Positions 9,220 through 17,314 of a DNA stretch of 64,000 nucleotides are shown here, in pieces. The stretch's first letter is position 1. Every line of letters starts with the position of its first letter. Both the position numbers and the translations under genes were made by a program. The stretch comes from Cognatundibacterium rivi (lineage in GTDB: Bacteria; Pseudomonadota; Gammaproteobacteria; Burkholderiales; Burkholderiaceae_D). Location: contig NZ_JAGSPK010000001.1 in the NCBI RefSeq assembly GCF_018139565.1, forward strand, positions 891,401 through 955,400, given 5' to 3'. The notes under the pieces were generated by a model. That model was not told the origin of the DNA. It worked only from the letters and a program-made list of their open reading frames with translations, and ran no database searches.

Positions 9220-9287
9220 CTGTCAAACGCAGTTAATATTAATTGCGGTTTGACTTTCCACCCGCTGCTTATTGAATGAAAGAATGT

Positions 9288-10331
9288 ATGGACGATAAGA
9301 AACCTGAAAACAGCTCAGAGAAGAGCAAGGCGCTCGCCGCAGCATTGGCGCAGATCGAGAAGCAATTTGGTAAGGGTTCGGTCATGCGTATGGCCGATGG
9401 CGCTGTGGTGGAAGAGGTACAGGTTGTTTCTACTGGTTCTCTCGGTCTGGATATTGCCTTAGGTGTCGGCGGCTTGCCACGTGGGCGTGTGGTTGAAATT
9501 TATGGCCCGGAATCTTCAGGTAAAACCACGTTGACCCTGCAAGCGATCGCTGAGATGCAAAAGATTGGCGGTACTTGTGCGTTTATCGATGCCGAGCATG
9601 CGTTAGATGTCGGTTACGCTCAAAAACTGGGCGTGAATTTAAATGATCTGCTGATTTCTCAGCCTGATACAGGTGAGCAAGCGCTGGAAATCACTGACGC
9701 ATTGGTTCGTTCCGGCAGTGTCGATCTGGTCGTAATTGACTCGGTCGCAGCATTAACCCCACGTGCTGAAATCGAAGGTGACATGGGCGATTCTTTACCA
9801 GGTTTGCAGGCTCGTTTAATGTCTCAGGCTTTGCGTAAGCTGACAGGTAGTATTAAACGGACGAATACGCTGGTGATTTTCATTAATCAGATCCGTATGA
9901 AAATTGGCGTCATGTTTGGTAGTCCTGAAACGACAACTGGTGGTAATGCATTGAAATTTTATGCGTCTGTAAGGCTGGATATTCGCCGTACCGGTTCCAT
10001 CAAGGCTGGTGACGAAGTAATCGGTAATGAAACAAAAGTCAAAGTTGTCAAAAATAAGGTTGCTCCCCCATTTAAAGAAGCCCATTTTGATATTTTGTAT
10101 GGAGAAGGAACGTCTCGCGAAGGAGAGATTCTTGATTTGGGTGCGGATGCCAAAATCATTGAAAAAGCCGGTGCATGGTATAGCTACAATGGCGAGCGCA
10201 TTGGTCAGGGCAAAGATAACGCCCGTAACTTCCTGAAAGAGCGTCCGCAACTTGCGCATGAGATCGAAAATAAGGTGCGTGAACATCTTGGTGTGCCTTT
10301 GTTGCCTGCGATCAGCTCTGATGCAGTGTAA
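9288..10331 (+). CDS. recA: Recombinase RecA
   Basis: A 347-residue RecA, the DNA-strand-exchange ATPase that also triggers LexA self-cleavage. All hallmarks are present: Walker [10 protein letters not shown], the MAW-like core, Walker [11 protein letters not shown], the L1 and L2 DNA-binding loops ([22 protein letters not shown] and the following [30 protein letters not shown]) and a short acidic tail. The start [20 protein letters not shown] at 9288 is the usual beginning in related bacteria; an in-frame ATG four codons upstream (9276) is also possible. A LexA box precedes it and recX follows. Confidence 0.98.
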   Translation: MDDKKPENSSEKSKALAAALAQIEKQFGKGSVMRMADGAVVEEVQVVSTGSLGLDIALGVGGLPRGRVVEIYGPESSGKTTLTLQAIAEMQKIGGTCAFIDAEHALDVGYAQKLGVNLNDLLISQPDTGEQALEITDALVRSGSVDLVVIDSVAALTPRAEIEGDMGDSLPGLQARLMSQALRKLTGSIKRTNTLVIFINQIRMKIGVMFGSPETTTGGNALKFYASVRLDIRRTGSIKAGDEVIGNETKVKVVKNKVAPPFKEAHFDILYGEGTSREGEILDLGADAKIIEKAGAWYSYNGERIGQGKDNARNFLKERPQLAHEIENKVREHLGVPLLPAISSDAV

Positions 10332-10368
10332 CGATACTTACCGATAATCGATTCAGGATAGAACAACA

Positions 10369-10407
10369 GCCGATAAGCCCTCTGTTAATGGGTTTATCGG
10401 CTTTTTT
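10369..10407 (+). terminator. Strong terminator between recA and recX
   Basis: A perfect 12-bp stem (GCCGATAAGCCC / GGGTTTATCGGC) around a 9-base loop, followed by six T. recX begins eight bases beyond the T-run, so its expression from the recA promoter would depend on read-through. Confidence 0.92.
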
Positions 10408-10414
10408 AATCGTG

Positions 10415-10867
10415 ATGAAACAAAAAATAAGTCTTAAAGGCAGGGCACTCAGGTATTTATCTATGCGTGAGCACAGTCGTGCTGAATTATTCAGAAAACT
10501 ATCTTCACACGCAGAAGAAGGGGATGATGTCGATGTCATTCTTGACTGGCTTGAAGTAAATAATTTTCTATCTATAGAAAGATTTTCAGATTCGTTGGTC
10601 AACAGACGTTCGGGGCGCTTTGGAAATCATCGTATTCTGGCGGAGTTGCAAAGTCACAACGTAGATGCCTCAGAAATGGGCCGGATTAAATCCGAATTAG
10701 CAGAGTCAGAGACATCCAGAGCCGTTGAAGTATTGTTCCGCAAATTTCCTCACCCGCCCTTGAATCAAAATGAACGCCTCAAGCAAAGTAGGTTTTTACA
10801 ACAAAGAGGTTTTTCCGGTAAGTCAATACAACTTGCCCTGAAGACTGAACGCACAGCCAATGATTAG
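10415..10867 (+). CDS. recX: Regulatory protein RecX
   Basis: A 150-residue three-helix-repeat protein of the RecX family, which inhibits RecA filament extension. It contains the typical start LKGRALRYLSMREHSRAELFRKL and the motifs VDVILDWLEVNNFLSIERFSDSLVNRRSGRFG. The ATG at 10415 fits the family start. A GTG 27 bases upstream lies inside the recA terminator and is unlikely. Placement immediately behind the recA terminator is the classical arrangement that keeps RecX low relative to RecA. Confidence 0.92.
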   Translation: MKQKISLKGRALRYLSMREHSRAELFRKLSSHAEEGDDVDVILDWLEVNNFLSIERFSDSLVNRRSGRFGNHRILAELQSHNVDASEMGRIKSELAESETSRAVEVLFRKFPHPPLNQNERLKQSRFLQQRGFSGKSIQLALKTERTAND

Positions 10868-11042
10868 CAAAAGTGAATCTCGGTTTCGGCATGCAAAAAA
10901 AAATGAGGCGAGATACGAGTTGCTTAATTAGCTGTGCTAGAATCCGCAGGTTTTTTGCAGCGCCGCAGGAGCGGCTGTTACCGTAGAAGCTGCGGTAGCG
11001 ACACGCAATTGTGGCTAATTTAAAGTAAGCCGCTTAAAAGGC

Positions 11043-11627
11043 ATGATGCCCTTATCTACTCCCAATATACAACGCACGTTGAAGCATACGCGTGCGATCA
11101 GCATATCCGCGTTCGCCCGGGACGATGGATTATGGGATCTTGACGCACGTATCACTGATCATAAGACCCGTGATATTACTCTAGCGTCCGGCGTCAGGCC
11201 GGAGGGTATGGCTTTGCACGATCTTCAGTTGCGAGTCACTATCGACTTGCCGCTAACTATTGTCGATGTGCAAGCGCTTTCAGCAGCAGTTCCTTATCCT
11301 GGTTATTGTGAAGCGATAGAGGCGGACTATAAAAAGCTTATTGGACTGAACCTGATGCAGCAATTTCGTCAGGGCGTCAAAGAGCGCATGTCAGGTGTTA
11401 ATGGTTGCTCTCATTTAACTGAACTTGCTTTAGTGCTTCCAACTGCTGCAATACAGGCTTTTGCCGGCGATGTTATTGACACTCGCGATGGCGCCAGTAG
11501 CTCAACCGAATCTCAACAACCATTTCAGCTTGACCGTTGCCACGCTTTGCGTTTGGATGGTCCGGCTGTCGTTCAGTATTACCCGCGTTGGGCGAAATCT
11601 GTACCCAACGCAAAATCACCCAGCTAG
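11043..11627 (+). CDS. DUF2889 domain-containing protein
   Basis: A 194-residue soluble protein of the DUF2889 family, here between recX and sucC as in related Burkholderiales. It has the family pattern HTRAISISAFARDDGLWDLDARITDHK near the N-terminus and a GLNLMQQFRQGVKERMSGVNGCSHLTEL block in the middle (about residues 102-130). There is no signal peptide or membrane helix. The function of the family is unknown. Two adjacent ATG codons (11043 and 11046) could start it, behind a TTAAAAGG stretch. Confidence 0.85.
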   Translation: MMPLSTPNIQRTLKHTRAISISAFARDDGLWDLDARITDHKTRDITLASGVRPEGMALHDLQLRVTIDLPLTIVDVQALSAAVPYPGYCEAIEADYKKLIGLNLMQQFRQGVKERMSGVNGCSHLTELALVLPTAAIQAFAGDVIDTRDGASSSTESQQPFQLDRCHALRLDGPAVVQYYPRWAKSVPNAKSPS

Positions 11628-11672
11628 TTTGTTTTTTAATTATTTATACCTCAGTGTCTGAAGGGAAGTCGT

Positions 11673-12839
<1,167 letters not shown>

Positions 12840-12857
12840 TTATCGCAAGGAATCACT

Positions 12858-13739
12858 ATGTCCATCCTGATTAATAAAGACACTAAAGTTATTACCCAAG
12901 GTATCACTGGTAAAACTGGCCAGTTCCATACACGTATGTGCCGCGACTACGCAAACGGTAAAAACTGTTTCGTCGCAGGTGTAAATCCAAAGAAAGCTGG
13001 TGAAGATTTCGAAGGCATTCCTATTTACGCGAATGTCTCTGAAGCGAAAGCTGCAACAGGCGCAACTGTTTCTGTCATCTATGTCCCACCAGCAGGTGCA
13101 GCAGCTGCGATCTGGGAAGCGGTAGAAGCGGATCTCGATCTGGCAATCTGTATCACAGAAGGTATCCCTGTTCGTGACATGATGATGTTGAAAGACCGCA
13201 TGGCTAAAGCTGGTAGCAAAACAAAATTGCTCGGCCCTAACTGCCCAGGTCTGATCACACCAGATGAAATCAAGATCGGTATTATGCCAGGCCATATTCA
13301 CCGCAAAGGTCGTATCGGCGTGGTGTCACGTTCCGGTACTTTGACATACGAAGCAGTTGGTCAATTGACTGCACTCGGCTTGGGTCAATCTTCTGCGGTT
13401 GGGATCGGTGGCGATCCTATCAATGGTTTGAAACACATCGACATCATGAAGATGTTCAATGATGATCCAGATACAGACGCTGTGATTATGATTGGTGAAA
13501 TCGGTGGCCCAGATGAAGCGAATGCATCTTACTGGGTACGCGACAACATGAAGAAACCTGTCGTTGGTTTCATCGCTGGTGTGACAGCTCCTCCAGGAAA
13601 ACGCATGGGCCATGCAGGTGCGTTGATTTCCGGTGGTGCTGATACTGCGCAAGCAAAATTGGACATCATGGAAGAGTGCGGTATCAAAGCAACGAAGAAT
13701 CCGTCAGAAATGGCGCGTTTGTTGAAAGCAATGCTGTAA
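12858..13739 (+). CDS. sucD: Succinate-CoA ligase, alpha subunit
   Basis: A 293-residue partner of SucC. It has the CoA-binding Rossmann domain (MSILINKDTKVITQGITGKTGQFHT) and the active-site histidine in GHAGALISGG that is phosphorylated during catalysis. The second domain contains LGPNCPGLI and SRSGTLTYEA. The ribosome site AAGGA lies before ATG 12858. It is co-transcribed with sucC and closed by a terminator. Confidence 0.98.
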   Translation: MSILINKDTKVITQGITGKTGQFHTRMCRDYANGKNCFVAGVNPKKAGEDFEGIPIYANVSEAKAATGATVSVIYVPPAGAAAAIWEAVEADLDLAICITEGIPVRDMMMLKDRMAKAGSKTKLLGPNCPGLITPDEIKIGIMPGHIHRKGRIGVVSRSGTLTYEAVGQLTALGLGQSSAVGIGGDPINGLKHIDIMKMFNDDPDTDAVIMIGEIGGPDEANASYWVRDNMKKPVVGFIAGVTAPPGKRMGHAGALISGGADTAQAKLDIMEECGIKATKNPSEMARLLKAML

Positions 13740-13762
13740 ATTTTTCTTATATTCAAAATAAA

Positions 13763-13789
13763 AAAACCGCGATTTTCGCGGTTTTTTTT
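13763..13789 (+). terminator. Terminator after sucCD
   Basis: AACCGCGA / TCGCGGTT with a three-base loop, preceded by A and followed by a run of eight T. It lies 24 bases after the sucD stop. Confidence 0.92.
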
Positions 13790-13928
13790 CGTACTCACAC
13801 TTTGCTTTTGAGTATATGAAGTGCAAACTCAATACCTTAATGTTAAGCTAGCAACGATAGGCAATATTAAATAAACTAAACTTCCTTGGTTTGTGCCCAA
13901 GCCTGTAATCAATGAGCGCCATTTATCG

Positions 13929-14735
13929 ATGTCACATCAGTATGTATTAGAATTTGCTGCACTGTCTGATATTGGACGAGTCAGGAAACATAACGAAGAT
14001 GCGATCGTTGTCTGTTCTGATTACGGCTGTGCTGTACTCGCAGATGGTATGGGAGGATACAAAGCCGGAGAAGTTGCCAGTGCGATGACGGCGAAGATCG
14101 TTGCTGACTACCTCTGCGCAAAGCTAGATTCAGCCTGGTATACGAAGTTTGGTTTCCAATCGATTCATTTGTCTCGCTGGATATCAGATGCCATTCATTT
14201 AGCAAATCGTCAGGTCGTACAGACTTCGCAAGAAAATCCGGAATGTTTTGGCATGGGAACAACAGTGGTTGTAGCATGTTGTACTCAAGATAAAATTTTA
14301 TTTGCGCATGTTGGCGATTCCAGAGCATATCGCTATCGTAATCATGCGCTCGTAAGAATGACAGAAGATCACTCGGTGCTCCAGGAGCAAATTAATGCAG
14401 GTTTAATTTCAGAATCGCAGGCGCGGTTTTCAACGATTAAAAATTTAATTACACGAGCGGTAGGAACCCAGGACAATATTGAGGTAGACCTTAGCGTGCA
14501 CCAGGCAGATGACACCGATGTCTATATGCTCTGTTCTGACGGATTGACTGACTTGCTTGCTGACGATCAGATACAGGACATATTGCGGCAGTACGAAGGT
14601 GATTTGCCGACATGCTGCAGGGCATTAATTGATTACGCAAATGTGGCTGGGGGCTTTGATAACACTTCTGTTGTTTTGTTTAAGTTAAAGGCGGTATCGG
14701 GTCCGTCGTGGATGAAAAAGTTACTATTCCGGTAA
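13929..14735 (+). CDS. PP2C-type serine/threonine protein phosphatase
   Basis: A 268-residue soluble phosphatase of the PPM/PP2C family. It shows the metal-binding motifs in order: GRVRKHNEDA (about 16-25), VLADGMGGYKAGEVAS (about 36-51), ILFAHVGDSRAYRY, VYMLCSDGLTDLL and GGFDNTSVVL. The ATG at 13929 gives the family-like MSHQYVLEFAALSDIG start; a GTG at 13893 would add twelve residues. An FHA gene follows after 33 bases. Such pairs normally work with a Ser/Thr kinase, but none is present in this window. Confidence 0.9.
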   Translation: MSHQYVLEFAALSDIGRVRKHNEDAIVVCSDYGCAVLADGMGGYKAGEVASAMTAKIVADYLCAKLDSAWYTKFGFQSIHLSRWISDAIHLANRQVVQTSQENPECFGMGTTVVVACCTQDKILFAHVGDSRAYRYRNHALVRMTEDHSVLQEQINAGLISESQARFSTIKNLITRAVGTQDNIEVDLSVHQADDTDVYMLCSDGLTDLLADDQIQDILRQYEGDLPTCCRALIDYANVAGGFDNTSVVLFKLKAVSGPSWMKKLLFR

Positions 14736-14768
14736 TTTTTTGAAAATTGAATGAGTGAGAGATGATTT

Positions 14769-15368
14769 ATGGCGAAAATAATCGTCACCTTTAATGGATT
14801 GGTGCAGCAAGAAGTTAGTATTAACAAGTCTCGTATTACGATAGGTCGGCGTATTGGGAACGATATCGTCATTGATCATTTGACTGTCAGTGGTCAGCAT
14901 GCTGCTATCGATACCACGTCAAACGGTTCTTTCGTTCTTGATCTGGGGAGTACCAATGGCACTTTGGTTAACAATCAGCCAGTCAAAAAGCATTTACTTC
15001 AGCATGACGACGTTATTGACATCGGTAAGTACAAATTGCGCTTTCAGGTAGAGAAGAGTGCTCAGGTCACTGCGGTTTCCTCGGTTGCCTCAAATCCTGC
15101 GACGACACAGGCTCCGGCAAAAATAAAAGTGATCAATGGTGCTAATGCAGGTAAGGAGTTGGTGTTGACAAAAGCTGTGACAACAGTGGGGAGTCCCGGA
15201 ACGCAGGTTATTGCGATTGCAAGGCAAACCGACAGATATATTGTCCGTCATGTTGAAGGTAAAGAGTTTCCTAAAGTAAACGGACAGTTGCTAACAGATC
15301 AGCCGCATACATTGCAGCATGGAGATGTGATTGATATCAGTGGCACTCACATGCAATTCAGTATTTAG
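14769..15368 (+). CDS. FHA-domain protein
   Basis: A 199-residue cytoplasmic protein. Residues 1-95 form a canonical forkhead-associated domain (ITIGRRIGNDIVIDHLTVSGQHAAI, DLGSTNGTLVNNQPV, HDDVIDIGKYKLRF) that binds phosphothreonine peptides. After an Ala/Thr/Pro linker, residues 117-199 look like a second, degenerate FHA fold (TVGSPGTQVIAIARQTDRYIV ... VNGQLL ... HGDVIDISGTHMQFS) that lacks the Arg and Ser of the binding site. It is encoded 33 bases after the PP2C phosphatase and is likely its partner in a phospho-signalling pathway. Confidence 0.88.
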   Translation: MAKIIVTFNGLVQQEVSINKSRITIGRRIGNDIVIDHLTVSGQHAAIDTTSNGSFVLDLGSTNGTLVNNQPVKKHLLQHDDVIDIGKYKLRFQVEKSAQVTAVSSVASNPATTQAPAKIKVINGANAGKELVLTKAVTTVGSPGTQVIAIARQTDRYIVRHVEGKEFPKVNGQLLTDQPHTLQHGDVIDISGTHMQFSI

Positions 15369-15508
15369 CCGTTGGTAAGGTGGATGTTTCTGACTTGGAG
15401 TGTGAATGGCTGACAAAAAATGTCACCAACTAACATTTTGCGTCACTTTTTCCACGTATATGAAGCTCGCTAACGCGAATTTACTCTTGCGACTTAATTT
15501 TACATAGC

Positions 15509-15524
15509 TGGCATACAGTTTGCT
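15509..15524 (+). promoter_or_regulatory. Sigma-54 (RpoN) -24/-12 promoter of pilA
   Basis: TGGCATACAGTTTGCT matches the RpoN consensus TGGCACG-N4-TTGC, with GG and GC at exactly the right spacing, 47 bases before the pilA start. Type IV pilin genes are commonly RpoN/PilR dependent. Upstream at about 15407-15450 there are repeated GTCAC/TGTC words that could be activator sites. Confidence 0.85.
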
Positions 15525-15571
15525 GTGAGAAGTGCAGGGTCATCCTTTTTAATTGTTATCCGGAGAACTAT

Positions 15572-15997
15572 ATGAAATCTATGAAATTGGTTAAAAAAGT
15601 ACAACAAGGTTTTACTTTGATCGAATTGATGATCGTTGTGGCGATTATTGGTATTCTGGCAGCAGTGGCATTGCCAGCTTATCAAGATTACACAACACGT
15701 GGTCGTGTTACTGAGATTTTGGGTTTGATGGCTGGTTTTAAGCCAACAATTTCTGAAAATATTGCTTCTGCAGGTGGGCAACTTGACGCTACAGCTTGTA
15801 ATGGTGTTACTAATATTACAACTGCAACAACGAATACTGCTTCTGTTTCATGTTCTAGTGGTGTTTTAACAGGTACTGGTACAGCTAAAGCACAAAACGC
15901 TGTTTTAGTATTGACACCTGTAGTCGGTAGTGGCGTGGTTACTTGGAAATGTACTACAACCACAGATAAAAAATACGTTCCTGCTGAATGCCGTTAA
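15572..15997 (+). CDS. pilA: Type IV major pilin (PilA-like)
   Basis: A 141-residue prepilin. It has a short basic leader ([13 protein letters not shown]), a PilD cleavage and methylation site at [13 protein letters not shown], the hydrophobic assembly helix, then a small Thr/Ala/Val-rich globular domain. The C-terminal pair of cysteines (KC...AEC) can form the D-loop disulphide; two further cysteines lie mid-chain. The threonine- and serine-rich mid region is a plausible target for O-glycosylation. The gene has its own RpoN promoter and terminator, so it is monocistronic. The accessory gene tfpZ follows. Confidence 0.95.
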   Translation: MKSMKLVKKVQQGFTLIELMIVVAIIGILAAVALPAYQDYTTRGRVTEILGLMAGFKPTISENIASAGGQLDATACNGVTNITTATTNTASVSCSSGVLTGTGTAKAQNAVLVLTPVVGSGVVTWKCTTTTDKKYVPAECR

Positions 15998-16014
15998 TCT
16001 GGAAAATGTTGTAA

Positions 16015-16041
16015 AAAACCCGCCTTTTGGCGGGTTTTTTT
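16015..16041 (+). terminator. Terminator after pilA
   Basis: AACCCGCC / GGCGGGTT with a TTTT loop, A-rich before and seven T after. It lies 20 bases past the pilA stop and should separate highly expressed pilin mRNA from the downstream genes. Confidence 0.92.
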
Positions 16042-16100
16042 ATTGTGTTACGCTTGTAGTAAAGTATACCGATATAGTTCGTTTTTATTTTTTATACGCA

Positions 16101-16862
16101 ATGAATATCTACCGTCTTAAATTCAAAGCTTTTTCTTACCACGCTATCATATCTCTAATTATCGCTGCATTAGTCACATCGGTAGTGAAATTAGTCTGGT
16201 ATCCAGCTCCTTATGATCAGCTCTGCGGAGGTTTAAATTTATTATTTTTAGTGATAGGTGTTGATCTTGTTCTTGGCCCTTTATTGACATTTGTCGTGTT
16301 TGACTTAAAAAAGAGCAAGAGCGAATTAGTAAGAGACTTGGTGATTGTCGGACTATTGCAATTAATTGGTTTGCTATATGGGATGTACATCGTTTTTTTG
16401 GCAAGACCAGTCGTAGTTGTATTTAACGGAAAACAGTTCGATGTTGTCACGCAGGTTCAAATTACTGAAAATAAACTACCTGATGCTGCGCCTGATTTCC
16501 GTCGATTATCAATGACAGGCCCTCGATTGTTAAGCATGCGTGCCGCACAAAGTGAAAGTGAGCGTACGGAGTTGATGGTGTTATCTGTGACGGGGCAGTT
16601 AAAAGGTGTAATGCCAGCATTTTGGCAAGACTATGCATTATCAAAAAATCAGGTTGTGCGTGAAGCTAGTAGTGTTGATGATCTGTATAAACAATATCCG
16701 GCAGATGATGTGTTAATTGACGCCCAGATAGCTAAATCTGGTCTTAATAGGAGTCAGGTGGTTTTTCTCCCAATTGTCTCTGCTCGCAATAGTTGGACCG
16801 TTTTATTGAATAAAGAGACTGCTGAAATGATCGGTTTTGTTCCCAAAGACGCATCCTTTTAG
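16101..16862 (+). CDS. tfpZ: TfpX/TfpZ-family type IV pilin accessory protein
   Basis: A 253-residue inner-membrane protein. It has about four membrane helices in the first 110 residues (MNIYRLKFKAFSYHAIISL...) and a soluble C-terminal part of about 140 residues. The pattern YPAPYDQLCGGLNLLFLVIGVDLVLGPLLTFVVFD is characteristic of pilin accessory proteins encoded beside particular pilin alleles. Such proteins modulate pilin assembly. Start ATG 16101 is chosen from the family N-terminus; no good ribosome site is visible. It sits directly behind pilA, as expected. Confidence 0.85.
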   Translation: MNIYRLKFKAFSYHAIISLIIAALVTSVVKLVWYPAPYDQLCGGLNLLFLVIGVDLVLGPLLTFVVFDLKKSKSELVRDLVIVGLLQLIGLLYGMYIVFLARPVVVVFNGKQFDVVTQVQITENKLPDAAPDFRRLSMTGPRLLSMRAAQSESERTELMVLSVTGQLKGVMPAFWQDYALSKNQVVREASSVDDLYKQYPADDVLIDAQIAKSGLNRSQVVFLPIVSARNSWTVLLNKETAEMIGFVPKDASF

Positions 16863-16970
16863 AGAAAATTTTAATCTTTTTTTGCTTGTTTTAACTTGTG
16901 ATATGAGATGATATTTTTCAATATGAATGATGTTGTCTAATTAAATTTTCGAGGGAAGGAAGAATGTTTT

Positions 16971-17276
16971 ATGTTGTTTGATTGGTTCAATGTAACTAAG
17001 TCGAAAGAGTTCGGTATTGCGTTAGCAAATTTTTACGCTGAACGTGAAAAAAAAACAGAATCAGGTAACAAAGGTAAAAAAGAATTTGAACGCAGACAAA
17101 AAGAACTTCTGCTGAAAATGGAACAAAAAGTTGCAGAATTCAAGCGGCAAAACAAATTGAATGTGTATAAAAAAGCGCAGTTAGGTAACGTCTTTAAGTG
17201 GCAATTGTTGGAAATTGGTTATACCGATCAATATGTCGATGATTTGACCCAGTGGTTGATGCATCATTTGAAATAA
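16971..17276 (+). CDS. Small conserved-looking protein of unknown function
   Basis: A 101-residue, Lys/Glu/Gln-rich protein I do not recognise. It starts MLFDWFNVTKSKEFGIALANFYAER, has a charged probable coiled coil at about 35-63 (KKEFERRQKELLLKMEQKVAEFKRQ) and ends with an aromatic helical segment (FKWQLLEIGYTDQYVDDLTQWLMHHL). No signal peptide or membrane helix is seen. The AGGGAAGGA ribosome site lies ten bases before ATG 16971. Its end is 38 bases before the OGT-like gene, so the two are probably translated from one message. A regulatory or scaffold role in glycosylation is only a guess. Confidence 0.7.
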   Translation: MLFDWFNVTKSKEFGIALANFYAEREKKTESGNKGKKEFERRQKELLLKMEQKVAEFKRQNKLNVYKKAQLGNVFKWQLLEIGYTDQYVDDLTQWLMHHLK

Positions 17277-17314
17277 TTGAACTCAAGAATCATTCGACAA
17301 TATCAGAGCTCTCA

